From an uncultured Candidatus Melainabacteria bacterium (GTDB lineage: Bacteria; Cyanobacteriota; Vampirovibrionia; Gastranaerophilales; Gastranaerophilaceae), in assembly GCA_934692485.1 (NCBI GenBank), contig CAKUTX010000001.1, positions 358,249 to 422,248 on the forward strand: DNA of 64,000 nucleotides. The letters are read 5' to 3'. This document shows, piece after piece, positions 43,480 through 53,107 of the stretch (its first letter is position 1; every line of letters begins with the position of its first letter). The position numbers and the translations under genes were made by a program. Under the pieces are notes generated by a model that had not been told where the DNA came from, did no database searches, and saw only the letters and a list, made by a program, of their open reading frames with translations.

Positions 43480-43511
43480 AATTTATTCCAAAACTCTGGA
43501 ATAAATTTTTC
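43480..43511 (+). terminator. Terminator overlapping the end of purB
   Basis: AATTTATTCCA / TGGAATAAATT, 6-nt loop, then TTT. It serves the plus-strand ferredoxin gene and lies within the last codons of convergent purB. Confidence 0.6.
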
Positions 43512-44775
43512 CGATATTTTTTAAGAAATCATCCTTTGAAAATATTTCATCAATTTCCATTGGGTTTAAAAATTTCTCTACATCCTTATCATTAAGCAGA
43601 TTAATTCTAAAATCTCCATCATTTTCAAACGCGTCAAGAGCATTTCGTTGAACCAATCTATACGCTTCTTCTCTTGTCAATCCTTTTTCAACAAGCTTAA
43701 GTAACACTCTTTGAGAATAAACAATTCCTCCAAACTTGTTGGTATTTTTAAGCATGTTTTTTTCATGGACAACCAAATTTTTAACAATTCCATTAAACCT
43801 GTTCAACATAAAATCAACCAACGTAAAACTATCAGGGGAAATTATTCTTTCAGCAGAACTATGAGAAATATCTCTCTCATGCCAAAGCGGAATATTTTCC
43901 AAAGCAACTATTGAATTTGCCCTCACAACTCGCGCAAGCCCACATAAATTTTCAGAAAGAACAGGATTTTTTTTATGAGGCATTGCGGAAGAACCTTTTT
44001 GATTTTTACCAAAACCTTCTTCAACTTCCAAAACTTCTGTTCTTTGCAAGTGTCGAATTTCTGTTGCAAATTGTTCAATTACGCTTGCAATTAGCGATAA
44101 AGACTGCATAAAATATGCGTGGTAATCGCGAGCAATAATTTGAGTAGAAATTCTTGCCGGCTTAAGTCCGAGTTTTTTACAAGTTATTTCTTCTATTTCT
44201 GGAGGAATATTACTGTATGTTCCGACAGGTCCTGAAATTTGCCCAACTCTAATTTCATCCAGCGCATGAATAAAGTTTGCTCTTTGACGCTCCAAAATAT
44301 CTATCCAGTTACAAACTTTTACTCCAAACGTCATGATTTCTGCATGAACACCGTGAGAACGGCCTATACAAACAGTTTCTCTATGTTTGTTTGCCAAATC
44401 TTTTAATGATTGAATTGTTTCATCCAAATCTTGTAAAATTATTTTTCCGCTGTCTTGAATTTGTAACGCAAATGCAGTGTCAATAACGTCAGAACTCGTC
44501 ATTCCAACATGCATATATTTTGCCAAATCTCCTAAATTTTCGTTTACACAAGTCAAAAAAGCGATTACATCATGTTTGACCTCTGCCTCAATTTCATCAA
44601 TTCTTTCAACATCAAATTTCGCTTTTTTCTTTAACTCGGCAATATCTTCTTTAGGAAAAGTTCCATAATCCGCATATGCTTCTGCAACAGCAATTTCTAC
44701 ATCTAAATAATATTGGAATTTTGAATTCAAATCCCATATTTTTTTCATTTCATCGCGTGAATATCTATCAATCAT
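43483..44775 (-). CDS. purB: Adenylosuccinate lyase
   Basis: 430 aa from ATG 44775 (MIDRYSRDEMKKIWDLNSKF). Fumarase-superfamily signature GSSAMPHKKNPVLSENL; catalytic His regions GRSHGVHAE and HVGMTSSDVIDTA. Two steps of purine synthesis. The start at 44829 is rejected: TGTTATAAT (extended -10) ends 6 nt before 44775 and no ribosome binding site exists, so it is probably leaderless. Confidence 0.96.
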   Translation of the reverse strand: MIDRYSRDEMKKIWDLNSKFQYYLDVEIAVAEAYADYGTFPKEDIAELKKKAKFDVERIDEIEAEVKHDVIAFLTCVNENLGDLAKYMHVGMTSSDVIDTAFALQIQDSGKIILQDLDETIQSLKDLANKHRETVCIGRSHGVHAEIMTFGVKVCNWIDILERQRANFIHALDEIRVGQISGPVGTYSNIPPEIEEITCKKLGLKPARISTQIIARDYHAYFMQSLSLIASVIEQFATEIRHLQRTEVLEVEEGFGKNQKGSSAMPHKKNPVLSENLCGLARVVRANSIVALENIPLWHERDISHSSAERIISPDSFTLVDFMLNRFNGIVKNLVVHEKNMLKNTNKFGGIVYSQRVLLKLVEKGLTREEAYRLVQRNALDAFENDGDFRINLLNDKDVEKFLNPMEIDEIFSKDDFLKNIGKIYSRVLE

Positions 44776-44781
44776 ATTTGA

Positions 44782-44787
44782 ATTATA
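44782..44787 (-). promoter_or_regulatory. Extended -10 for leaderless purB
   Basis: TG-T-TATAAT on the minus strand, 6 nt before the ATG. Confidence 0.6.
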
Positions 44788-44892
44788 ACATAAAATAAGG
44801 ATTTCGTGATGGAAAATAATACGCAACAATTCTTTACAAAAATAGCAATTATTTTAATAGTATATACTTTATATATATAAGAGAGGATAATT

Positions 44893-45369
44893 ATGAGCAA
44901 AGTTAATCAAAGGATTTTAACTGAACAAGAGTTTAATACAAGCCCGTTCAAAAGTTTCATGTCATACAATGATTACTTTAAACAAGCTTTAAAATATGGT
45001 TCCGCATTTTCTTTTGCGCGCGCACTCAGTTTTCAAAACGCACAAGACACTTCTGAAAAAATTAAAAAAGGTGTCAATGGCTGGTACATCGAGAAAGAGA
45101 AAGAAAAAGGCTCAGCAGAACAAAAATATTACGAAGCACTAGCAGAGTATAGTGCAATGAAAACTGGAAAAGAAATAGCACTAAATAATTTGGAAACCGT
45201 AACAAACATGTATGGAGAAGATTCCACTCAATTTTCTGACGCTTTAAAAAAATATAACTTGGCAGGCAAATCGTTATTTTCGTCAGATACAAATTTAACA
45301 ATAGCTCGTGACAACTTTAATTCTGCCAATATATCAGCATTTAAAGCATTTTTATCAACTCGCGGTTAA
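44893..45369 (+). CDS. Hypothetical protein, 158 aa
   Basis: Begins MSKVNQRILTEQEFNTSPFK after AAGAGAGGATAATT. Mostly helical, polar, rich in Ser/Ala/Lys; no signal peptide, membrane segment or known domain. It stands alone between purB (divergent) and rpsO. Coding supported by the ribosome binding site and length. Confidence 0.6.
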   Translation: MSKVNQRILTEQEFNTSPFKSFMSYNDYFKQALKYGSAFSFARALSFQNAQDTSEKIKKGVNGWYIEKEKEKGSAEQKYYEALAEYSAMKTGKEIALNNLETVTNMYGEDSTQFSDALKKYNLAGKSLFSSDTNLTIARDNFNSANISAFKAFLSTRG

Positions 45370-45471
45370 CTTAACTACACAAACCGCTTGCAATTTTTCT
45401 TTTAATATATTATCATGCAACTTGTAGAGTGCTTACGCCAATAATCACTCAACAAGAAAAGGAAAATTGAA

Positions 45472-45735
45472 ATGAACTTGAAAAACAAACAAGAAATAGT
45501 AAAAGCTTACGGCAAAAATGAAAAAGACACTGGTTCTACAGCTGTTCAAGTTGCTATGATGAGCAAAAAGATTTCTGAACTTACTGAACATCTAAAATCT
45601 AATCAAAAAGATTTCGCAACAAAAAGAGGTCTTTTGATGATGGTAGGTAAAAGAAAAAGACTTCTTTCTTATTTGAAATCTCAAAATCTTGATGAATACA
45701 GAGAATTAATCAAGAAATTGGGTATCAGAGGTTAA
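45472..45735 (+). CDS. rpsO: 30S ribosomal protein S15
   Basis: 87 aa, full length. Pattern [49 protein letters not shown]. Binds the central domain of 16S rRNA. Start after AAAAGGAAAATTGAA. A weak terminator follows before hydF. Confidence 0.97.
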   Translation: MNLKNKQEIVKAYGKNEKDTGSTAVQVAMMSKKISELTEHLKSNQKDFATKRGLLMMVGKRKRLLSYLKSQNLDEYRELIKKLGIRG

Positions 45736-45759
45736 TTTTAACCAAATTGAATTATTTTC

Positions 45760-45788
45760 AAAAGACTGTCATTTTTGGCGGTCTTTTT
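45760..45788 (+). terminator. Terminator after rpsO
   Basis: AAAAGAC / GTCTTTT with an additional short pair inside, followed by TATTTTTG. Confidence 0.65.
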
Positions 45789-45822
45789 ATTTTTGAAAGG
45801 CAACTGGATTAAAGAGGGCAAG

Positions 45823-47016
45823 ATGAAATCATTAAAATCAATGCGATTGCACATCGGAATTTTTGGGAAGACAAATGTCGGAAAATCTTCTTTTTTAAAT
45901 AGAATTACAAACCAAGAAGTTTCAATCGTTTCAGACATTGCAGGCACAACGACCGACGTTGTAGAAAAATCAATGGAGCTTTTGCCGATAGGCCCCGTAA
46001 CATTTTTGGATACGGCCGGCTTGGATGACAAAACAACACTCGGAGAACAACGCATTGAAAAAACAATGAAAATAATCAATCGAACAGATATTGCCATAAT
46101 CGTCTGTGATAATAATGGAATTAACAATTACGAAAAAGATTTGATAAATAAATTTGAGGAATTAAAAATACCGTATCTAATTGTAGTAAACAAATGCGAC
46201 TTAATAAAAGATAAAAGTTTTGAAGGGAAGCATCCTCAATCAGCTAATACAATCTACACATCAGCAAAAACTGACGAAAATATTGTTTACAAATTCAAAG
46301 AAGCGCTAGTAAAATTATTACCTGACGAATTTGTAAATTCTCCTAAAATCGTTGGGGATTTAATTTCTCCAAAAAGCACTGTTATACTTGTTATACCAAT
46401 AGACAAAGAAGCTCCCAAAGGAAGAATAATTTTACCGCAAGTTCAGACTCTGAGAGATTTATTGGATAGCAACTGCCTGAGTTACGTCGTTAAGGAGAGC
46501 GAATTACAAAACGCGTTGAATAACCTCAAAACACCTCCGTCATTGGTTGTTACCGACAGTCAAGCATTTAAAAAAGTTGCGGAAATTGTTCCGAAAGAAA
46601 TTCCATTAACCTCTTTTTCAATCCTTTTTGCAAGACTCAAAGGCGATTTGGAAGAATTTGAAAAAGGCGCTAAGCATATTGAAAATCTGCAAGACGGAGA
46701 TAAAGTCTTAATACTGGAAAGTTGTACACACCACGCAATAGAAGACGACATCGGCAGAGTAAAAATTCCAAACCTTTTGCGCAAAAAAACAGGTAAAAAC
46801 TTACAGATTGCGAACTATTCGGGGCACGATTTTCCTGACATAAGCGATTACAAACTTATAATTCATTGTGGTGCTTGTATGACAAACAGGCGCGAAGTTC
46901 TTTCAAGAATATTAATAGCAAGCCAAAAAGGTATTCCTATTACAAATTATGGTATTGCAATCTCTTATTGTCTTGGAATTTTACCAAGAGCAACAAAAAT
47001 GTTCAAAAAAAATTAA
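45823..47016 (+). CDS. hydF: [FeFe] hydrogenase maturation GTPase HydF
   Basis: About 397 aa from ATG 45823 (AAAGAGGGCAAG before it). An N-terminal Era-like GTPase (GIFGKTNVGKSSFL, DIAGTTTDV, FLDTAGLDD, VNKCDL) and C-terminal Fe-S ligands CTHH...HCGACM, the CxH...HCxxC pattern of HydF. It is the scaffold on which the 2Fe subcluster is built before transfer to the hydrogenase at 41548. Confidence 0.95.
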   Translation: MKSLKSMRLHIGIFGKTNVGKSSFLNRITNQEVSIVSDIAGTTTDVVEKSMELLPIGPVTFLDTAGLDDKTTLGEQRIEKTMKIINRTDIAIIVCDNNGINNYEKDLINKFEELKIPYLIVVNKCDLIKDKSFEGKHPQSANTIYTSAKTDENIVYKFKEALVKLLPDEFVNSPKIVGDLISPKSTVILVIPIDKEAPKGRIILPQVQTLRDLLDSNCLSYVVKESELQNALNNLKTPPSLVVTDSQAFKKVAEIVPKEIPLTSFSILFARLKGDLEEFEKGAKHIENLQDGDKVLILESCTHHAIEDDIGRVKIPNLLRKKTGKNLQIANYSGHDFPDISDYKLIIHCGACMTNRREVLSRILIASQKGIPITNYGIAISYCLGILPRATKMFKKN

Positions 47017-47092
47017 AGTTTTGAAAAATTTTGCCGTAAAATACAACGTAAATAGGATAACAGAAGGAAATTTTTTACGGTAGAATAAAGAT

Positions 47093-47416
47093 ATGTACGA
47101 TTATGAACTCGAAACAGAGGACAAAGATTTAAAAAAAGTAGGGCTGGAGCTCATGTTTATGACTCCTGAAAAAGGAGCGTTTGAAAACTGGGTTACAGCA
47201 GTTGAGCTTGCCAAAATGGTAGAATTACCAGTAGATGTGGTCAAGAAAAAACTATCTATTTTAAAGGACTCTGGAGTTGTTCGAGTTAAAGGGATTAACC
47301 CAAAATATTGGAAATTTGATGACTACAATTTTCAACGAATGGATGAAAATGACGATGTTTACAAACTTCTTTGCAGTTTTGACGATGTTGATTTTGACAA
47401 ATATTTTTCTTACTAA
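47093..47416 (+). CDS. Hypothetical winged-helix-like protein, 107 aa
   Basis: The middle (WVTAVELAKMVELPVDVVKK, then LSILKDSGVVRVKG) reads like a winged helix; the ends are acidic. A regulator or adaptor is likely but unproven. No ribosome binding site; TAGAAT ends 6 nt before ATG 47093, so it may be leaderless. Its stop lies 2 nt from the end of convergent mnmE. Confidence 0.6.
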   Translation: MYDYELETEDKDLKKVGLELMFMTPEKGAFENWVTAVELAKMVELPVDVVKKKLSILKDSGVVRVKGINPKYWKFDDYNFQRMDENDDVYKLLCSFDDVDFDKYFSY

Positions 47417-47417
47417 A

Positions 47418-48752
47418 TTATTTTCCGATACAAAAATGGTCAAATATATTATTCAAAATATCATCTGTGACAACTTCACCAGTAATTTCATCTAAATAAA
47501 GTAATGCTGATTTCAAATCTATTGATATTAAATCTTGCAACTGGTGAATTTTTGCGGCATCAAGAGCTTGGATTAAACTTTCACGGCATTTCATCAAACA
47601 GTCTTGCTGTCGGTTATTTGTAACAAATTCGGTATCTTCAAGTGAAAAATTATAAGAAGCTTGTTTAATTTTTGATTTCAAATCATCTAACCCTTCTTTT
47701 GTAACAGTTGACAAATAAAATACATCTGTTTTTCTTTCACTAATCAAATCTGATTTATTTGCGATAATAATATGATTTTTGTCTTTAATCAAATCGAGAA
47801 TTTGTTTATCGTCATCATCCATGCCTTTTGAGGCATCATAAAGGAATAAAACCAAATCAGCTTCATCGGCAGACTGCTTTGAATACTCAATTCCGATTTC
47901 TTCAACTTTACCAACCTCGTCATTGTCGCGAATTCCAGCCGTATCAACAAGAGTAATCGCAACATCCCAGTCAAGAGTTTCTGTCAAAACATCTCTGGTT
48001 GTTCCGGCAATATCTGTAACAATAGCACGTTCAACGTTCAGCAATGTATTGAATAAAGAAGATTTCCCAACATTTGGTTTTCCAACAATTGCAATTTTTA
48101 TACCCTGACGCATTATATTTGACGAATTCGCAGATGCTAAAATTTTGTTTATTTTATCTAATGCTTTTTCAAACTCTTTTATAATATAATCATATTCAGG
48201 CTCGGCAACATCTTCCGGAAAATCAATCCCTGCAATAATTTTCGACAGTACATTAAATATATCAGTCCTTATCTCTTTAATCTTGGCGCCTAAAACACCT
48301 GATAAATTTTTAGCCGATTGTTTTGCAAAATCCTTTGTTTTTGCGTGGATTAAATCCGCAACAGCCTCTGCCTGAGATAAATCCATTTTTTTATTAAGAA
48401 ACGCACGCTTTGTAAACTCACCACGTTCAGCCATTCTCGCGCCATTTTTCAAAACGACATCGAGAATATTTCGAACAACGTTAATTCCCCCGTGACAATG
48501 AATTTCAACAACATCTTCTCCGGTATAACTATGCGGATTTCTGAACGGAAGTAAAATAACTTCGTCAATTTTTTTGTCCCCATCTACAATCCAACCGTGA
48601 GAAATCTTGCCGGCTTCAAGATTGTGTTTTGTGTAGATTTTATCAACAATCTCAAAACTTTTGTCACCGGAAATCCTTATAACACCGACCCCACCAGTTC
48701 CTATCGGGGTTGCAATAGCGGCTATTGTTTCAAACTCTTGTATAATATTCAT
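47418..48752 (-). CDS. mnmE: tRNA uridine-5-carboxymethylaminomethyl modification GTPase MnmE
   Basis: 444 aa. N-terminal folate-binding domain (ETIAAIATPIGTGGVGVIRI), helical domain, and inserted G domain (VGKPNVGKSSLFN, DIAGTTRD, DTAGIRD, NKSDL), ending in the invariant CIGK. With MnmG it modifies the wobble uridine of several tRNAs. TATAAT ends 6 nt before the ATG and no ribosome binding site exists: leaderless. Confidence 0.97.
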   Translation of the reverse strand: MNIIQEFETIAAIATPIGTGGVGVIRISGDKSFEIVDKIYTKHNLEAGKISHGWIVDGDKKIDEVILLPFRNPHSYTGEDVVEIHCHGGINVVRNILDVVLKNGARMAERGEFTKRAFLNKKMDLSQAEAVADLIHAKTKDFAKQSAKNLSGVLGAKIKEIRTDIFNVLSKIIAGIDFPEDVAEPEYDYIIKEFEKALDKINKILASANSSNIMRQGIKIAIVGKPNVGKSSLFNTLLNVERAIVTDIAGTTRDVLTETLDWDVAITLVDTAGIRDNDEVGKVEEIGIEYSKQSADEADLVLFLYDASKGMDDDDKQILDLIKDKNHIIIANKSDLISERKTDVFYLSTVTKEGLDDLKSKIKQASYNFSLEDTEFVTNNRQQDCLMKCRESLIQALDAAKIHQLQDLISIDLKSALLYLDEITGEVVTDDILNNIFDHFCIGK

Positions 48753-48758
48753 ACGATA

Positions 48759-48764
48759 ATTATA
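48759..48764 (-). promoter_or_regulatory. -10 for leaderless mnmE
   Basis: TATAAT on the minus strand, 6 nt before the ATG. Confidence 0.6.
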
Positions 48765-48949
48765 TAATAAGCGAGATTTATTATCTTTTAAAAAAGCAAT
48801 TTATTAAGAATTGTTACATATGCTGAAAAAGCTTGCACTAATTGATTTTAAGATGGGAATAACATATTTATAAGGATATTATTATTAAAGTTATTACATA
48901 AACCTGCCGTTAATAATCATAGAGTAAAAACCTGAAAGGAGAATATTAT

Positions 48950-49693
48950 ATGGTAGATGGCGTAGGCGGAGTTCCTAGAGAAGTCGCAAGAAAATTAGCA
49001 GCAAAGAGCAAAATGGGTGGAGGAAAGATTTCTGCCTCTGTATGGAATGAATATGCTAAAACTAGAGGTGGTAACACCGTTAGCAATTATATTAACCTAT
49101 CAGATGCAATTAATTCCATAAGCCATTACAACCAAATGGATGAAGTAAAGACTGTTGCGAAATTCACACCTCCTGATTTGGCTAAAGATGATGGAATAAG
49201 ACCTAAAGAACCGCAGGAAGATGGTGTTATTGACCAAAACGGGCTAACTCCGGACCAAGCAAAAGAATTAAAAGAACTTACTCAATTCACACGTCCTAAT
49301 CTTGCAGAAGATGATGGAATAAGACTTAAAGAGCCTAATGAAGATGGTGTTATAGACCAAAACGGGCTAACTCCGGACCAAGCAAAAGAATTCAAAGAAC
49401 TTGCTCAATTCACACGTCCTAATCTTGCAGAAGATGATGGAATAAAACTTAAAGAGCCTAATGAAGAAGCAAGTAGTATTGCCCAAAATACTACTGACAA
49501 TGACCCTCCTGTTGACGGTGGCACATTGGCGACATTAGTTGTAAACGGTGATAAGTCTAAAATGAAACGTCCACAAATTTCAGACTTAGTTGCAACACAA
49601 TCTTCAATTGATAATGTTAAAGTTAGTGACTTGAAAATAACAAATAACAATAATTTGTTTGCACAAATCCCAAAAAATGAAGATGAGGCATAA
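48950..49693 (+). CDS. Hypothetical protein with 41-residue tandem repeats
   Basis: 247 aa. Residues about 68-180 hold two full copies and one partial copy of a 41-residue unit (PNLAEDDGIRLKEPNEDGVI then DQNGLTPDQAKE). The DNA repeats at a 123-bp period with few changes, so the array is recent. The ends are unique and polar, with no signal peptide or membrane segment. Start after GAAAGGAGAATATTAT; a good terminator follows. Possibly a structural or surface-associated protein; function unknown. Confidence 0.65.
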   Translation: MVDGVGGVPREVARKLAAKSKMGGGKISASVWNEYAKTRGGNTVSNYINLSDAINSISHYNQMDEVKTVAKFTPPDLAKDDGIRPKEPQEDGVIDQNGLTPDQAKELKELTQFTRPNLAEDDGIRLKEPNEDGVIDQNGLTPDQAKEFKELAQFTRPNLAEDDGIKLKEPNEEASSIAQNTTDNDPPVDGGTLATLVVNGDKSKMKRPQISDLVATQSSIDNVKVSDLKITNNNNLFAQIPKNEDEA

Positions 49694-49717
49694 AAACAAT
49701 TTATAAATAATTAAGCC

Positions 49718-49749
49718 AAAAACAGACGCTATAAGTGGCGTCTGTTTTT
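49718..49749 (+). terminator. Terminator after the tandem-repeat gene
   Basis: AAAAACAGACGC / GCGTCTGTTTTT with an 8-nt loop. Confidence 0.9.
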
Positions 49750-49787
49750 GTAATCCTTTTTGTTTATATAGAATTTTTGATTATGAC

Positions 49788-50645
49788 CTAAAATGTTGCA
49801 GCTGGTTTCTTTTGAGCAGTAGCACCAGGAATTGATTGCCAATTTGCAGCCATGATTTTTTTGAATGATTTTAAAGCAGTATCTTCAAGTTCACCAAGTT
49901 CTTCAGCTTCCATAATCAATTCTCTCAATGGCAACAATGCTCTTTGATCTCTAAGAACACCCAATGCAGCAGCTGCACCAGCTCTAACTAATTCGTTTTC
50001 ATTACGATTTTTCATAACATCAATTAATGCAGGAACAGCTTTTGTATCGTTTAATTTACCCAACGAAGTTACCGCGTAAATTCTTACGTTTACCCATTCG
50101 TCATACAACATATTAATTACTTTATCAACAGCTTTTTTGTTTCCAATTTCACCCAAAGCACGAGTTGCATCACATCTTACATTAACTTTTTCATGATCCA
50201 AAGAAGCAATCAATGCATCAGTTGCAACATCACCAATTTCAATCAAAGCGTCTGTAGCAGTGATACAAACTTGAGGGTTTTCATCATTTAATGCTTCTAC
50301 CAAAGGCTCTACAACAATTTCGCCGCCCAAACGTCCCAATGCACGAGCTGCACGAACTCTAACATCAACGTTTCTGTCTTCTCTCAAAGATTCAATCAAG
50401 TGAACAGTCGCTTTTGAATCGCCAAGTTCACCCAAAGCACGAGCTGCATACAATCTTACTGAGCCGTTTTTATCATGTTTTAATACTTCAATTAATGGTT
50501 CAACTGCTTTTGAATCACCCATTTCTCCAAGAACACGGGCTGCGTTATATCTGACTTTTTCGGAATTACTAGTTTTCAAATCTGTTAATAATTCTTCAAA
50601 TGTCTTTTTAACTTGTTTTTTCTTGCTGTTCACACTAATTGTCAT
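49788..50645 (-). CDS. HEAT-repeat (PBS-lyase-like) protein
   Basis: About 285 aa from ATG 50645 (GGAGGAAAACTTA before it). Some seven HEAT/PBS-lyase-like repeats of about 31 residues (RYNAARVLGEMGDSKAVEPL, RLYAARALGELGDSKATVHL and so on). In photosynthetic relatives such repeats occur in phycobilin lyases; here no pigment genes are present, so a scaffold role is more likely. Confidence 0.85.
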   Translation of the reverse strand: MTISVNSKKKQVKKTFEELLTDLKTSNSEKVRYNAARVLGEMGDSKAVEPLIEVLKHDKNGSVRLYAARALGELGDSKATVHLIESLREDRNVDVRVRAARALGRLGGEIVVEPLVEALNDENPQVCITATDALIEIGDVATDALIASLDHEKVNVRCDATRALGEIGNKKAVDKVINMLYDEWVNVRIYAVTSLGKLNDTKAVPALIDVMKNRNENELVRAGAAAALGVLRDQRALLPLRELIMEAEELGELEDTALKSFKKIMAANWQSIPGATAQKKPAATF

Positions 50646-50962
50646 TAAGTTTTCCTCCAACACAATATTCTAATTTCTACACAACTTACTTTTATATAAA
50701 AAATTTTGTGATTAAAATATTGCCTTTTTTACCTACTTTTGTTAATTTTTATTAATTTTGTTTATATCTTTAAAAAGTGCAGCTATCTTTTTTATTTTTA
50801 TCTTTAAGGGTAAAACTCACACTTTATATTTTTAATATAACATATTTTCAATTTTTTGTCATAGTTTAGTCCAAAATTTATAAAAATAATGATTTTGTTT
50901 TTTTAATAATTAGTGTCTTTCAATAATAATAATACTATTTTTGTAATAAAAATTCACAATTA
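50646..50962. other. AT-rich gap, nothing recognised
   Basis: About 317 bp of very AT-rich sequence upstream of the HEAT gene and downstream of the histidine kinase gene (both minus strand). I see no ORF with a ribosome binding site, no clear hairpin terminator and no repeat. It probably holds the HEAT-gene promoter. Confidence 0.5.
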
Positions 50963-52621
50963 TTACTCACTACAGATAGTAATAACAAACTCCGTCCCCT
51001 TACCAACCTTACTGTTTACAGTAATTTCACCATGATGCTTTTCAATAATTTTTGAACAAATAGCTAATCCAAGCCCTGTTCCAACCCCAATTCCTTTGGT
51101 TGTAAAACCAACTGAAAATATCTTACTGAGCTGATTTTGAGGTATTCCTTTACCAGTATCTTTTATACTTACAATCAACTTTTTATCTTGATACTTAGTA
51201 CTTATTGTTATCGTTCCATTACCTTCTATTGCTTGGCATGCGTTGATTAAAATATTAGTAAAAACCTGATTAAGCATGTTCGGAAAGCATTTGATACTAG
51301 GGATTTCGCCATAATCTTTCACAACATTTATTCGATTTTTTGTTTCATGCCTGATTAATTCCAAAGTCAAATCCAATTCTTTATTAATGTTTGCTTCCTG
51401 CAACTCCGCTTCATCCAAACGTACAAATTTTTTCAATGAAGTAACAATATTACTAATGCGATTAACCGCTTCTTTGTCAATAGAATTTATGTCAGTCAGC
51501 ATCTCTCTCAAATCGGTGTCATCTATTGAGCCAAGCAACTTTGCGACTATTCCGTTATTCGATTTTATTGAAGCAACAGGAGTATTAATTTCGTGTGCAA
51601 CACCAGCAACAAGTTGACCCAATGAAGCCATTTTTTCAGAATTTATAAGTTGAATTTGGGTTTCTTTTAATTCTTTCAAAGTTTTTTTCAATTCTTTTAC
51701 TGTCTGAACATTTTTCTGATACAACTCAGCACGAGTAATTGCGTTTGACAATTGGGAAGAAATTGCTTCCAAAATTTCAATTTCTTCATTCGGCTCGCGT
51801 TTTTGATAACTAAGCAAAACTATGACTCCCATTAGGTTTTGCATATGATGAACAGGAACAATTATTCTAAGCACAGGCTCTTTAAACGGTTGAGCATCAA
51901 TATATTCTATCAAAGAATTAGATACTGAAACCTCTTTTCTACCAATAGTTTTCATTGTTTTTTCATCAAACAATATCCTTTTAGAAAGTTTATTTTTATT
52001 ATCACCATAAACTTCTTCAATCTCAAAACTCTCATCAATCGCTTTTGCATAATAGGCTTTGTATGCTCCAAACATGATAGACAATTCTTTCAAAGCAGAC
52101 TGCAAAATTTGCGAAATATCCATGCTCTCTCTGATGTTATTGGAAACTTTGTTTATCAGCGCAATTCGAATAGCTTGGCTTTGCGCTTTTTGTTTAATTT
52201 TTTGCAAATCCTCATTTTCATCTAAAAGATTATTAATCTTCTCTTTCAACTTTTGGTTTTCATCATAAACATCACTAAGCTTATTTTGTGCACTTACATC
52301 GGTAAAAAATATTATTGTGTACCCACCTTTTTTTATCGCTTGCAAGTCATAATAAAAAATTCGATTTAACTCGGATTGGTAAGAAATTCTTGCAAAAAAA
52401 TCCTCATTCGAAATCACCGCATGGTAGATAGGAGAATAGATTTCAATGTTTTCAGAATTAAGAGGGCAAATATCAAAACTGGAATGATGAGAGAGTTTTT
52501 TCAAGTTCGAAAAATCCTTAAACCAACGTTTGAAAGTATGGTTTCTGTAAACGACTTCGTGTTTTTTATTCAAAACTATTACAGCATCCCTGAACTGCCT
52601 AAAAAAATCGAACTTTTTCAT
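50963..52621 (-). CDS. Sensor histidine kinase (PAS-GAF-HisKA-HATPase)
   Basis: 552 aa, no membrane segment, so a cytoplasmic sensor. Residues 1-110 are PAS-like (DAVIVLNKKHEVVYRNHTFK), then a coiled coil, a GAF-like domain (about 165-300), H-box LVAGVAHEINTPVASIKSN, N-box NILINACQAIE, and G boxes DTGKGIP and GTGLGLAI. No receiver domain or adjacent response regulator. TATAAT (52629-52634) ends 7 nt before the ATG: leaderless. Confidence 0.92.
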   Translation of the reverse strand: MKKFDFFRQFRDAVIVLNKKHEVVYRNHTFKRWFKDFSNLKKLSHHSSFDICPLNSENIEIYSPIYHAVISNEDFFARISYQSELNRIFYYDLQAIKKGGYTIIFFTDVSAQNKLSDVYDENQKLKEKINNLLDENEDLQKIKQKAQSQAIRIALINKVSNNIRESMDISQILQSALKELSIMFGAYKAYYAKAIDESFEIEEVYGDNKNKLSKRILFDEKTMKTIGRKEVSVSNSLIEYIDAQPFKEPVLRIIVPVHHMQNLMGVIVLLSYQKREPNEEIEILEAISSQLSNAITRAELYQKNVQTVKELKKTLKELKETQIQLINSEKMASLGQLVAGVAHEINTPVASIKSNNGIVAKLLGSIDDTDLREMLTDINSIDKEAVNRISNIVTSLKKFVRLDEAELQEANINKELDLTLELIRHETKNRINVVKDYGEIPSIKCFPNMLNQVFTNILINACQAIEGNGTITISTKYQDKKLIVSIKDTGKGIPQNQLSKIFSVGFTTKGIGVGTGLGLAICSKIIEKHHGEITVNSKVGKGTEFVITICSE

Positions 52622-52628
52622 GCTAACT

Positions 52629-52634
52629 ATTATA
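52629..52634 (-). promoter_or_regulatory. -10 for the leaderless histidine kinase gene
   Basis: TATAAT on the minus strand, 7 nt before the ATG; no ribosome binding site. Confidence 0.6.
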
Positions 52635-52728
52635 TTTCATTCTATTAAACAGGGCAATTTGTAAATAAAAAATCTGGAAATTTTTAAAAACATAATCCAA
52701 TATATTGTTATAAAACTTGGAGGTTAAT

Positions 52729-52938
52729 ATGGAAGGATTTAAAAAAGTCGGAGAAAAAATTAAATTTTATAGACAAAAAAGAGGTTATACAAAAGAAATG
52801 CTTGCAAAAAGAACCTTTATATCGCCAGCAAGACTGGAAGAAATTGAAAATGGACAAGCAGTGTATCATTTTTGGACACTCCAAAAAATAGCGAAAGCTC
52901 TTGACATTGACCTGCCAGAATTACTGAACTTTGACTAA
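52729..52938 (+). CDS. Small XRE-family HTH regulator, 69 aa
   Basis: From ATG 52729 (CTTGGAGGTTAAT before it): MEGFKKVGEKIKFYRQKRGY, then TKEMLAKRTFISPARLEEIE, a single Cro/CI-type helix-turn-helix. It lies directly before the antisense-RNA promoter of the toxin-antitoxin locus and reads toward it, so it could belong to that locus or control it; that is inference from position. Confidence 0.85.
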   Translation: MEGFKKVGEKIKFYRQKRGYTKEMLAKRTFISPARLEEIENGQAVYHFWTLQKIAKALDIDLPELLNFD

Positions 52939-52956
52939 ATTAGAATTTTTAAAATA

Positions 52957-52995
52957 GACTTGACAAAAAATGGAATATAGTAAATAATGAAAGTG
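52957..52995 (+). promoter_or_regulatory. Promoter of antisense RNA 1
   Basis: TTGACA (52960-52965), exactly 17 nt, AATAAT (52983-52988). The 39-nt block through GAAAGTG is shared with the promoters at 53309 and 53479. Confidence 0.85.
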
Positions 52996-53107
52996 TAGGG
53001 CGAGAGCCTTTAACTTAAGCGAACTAAAGACTCTACTTCGCACCCTACGATTGAATTTTTAATGCTATTACTGTGATTGCAAATGAGAGTAATAGCATTA
53101 TTATTTT
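52995..53107 (+). ncRNA. Antisense RNA 1 (candidate type I antitoxin)
   Basis: Predicted to start near 52995 and to end at the terminator AATGCTATTACT / AGTAATAGCATT (53061-53099, then ATTATTTT). Its first half folds: GTAGGG with CCCTAC, and inside it AGAG-CTTTA with TAAAG-CTCT. It is complementary to most of the coding region and the 3' part of the small peptide gene on the other strand (53045-53116), as expected for a type I antitoxin that blocks toxin mRNA by pairing. Confidence 0.75.

Noticed and set aside
52960..52981. TTGACA with TATAGT 10 nt on as the antisense promoter
   Set aside because: A 10-nt spacer is too short; AATAAT at exactly 17 nt fits in all three copies.
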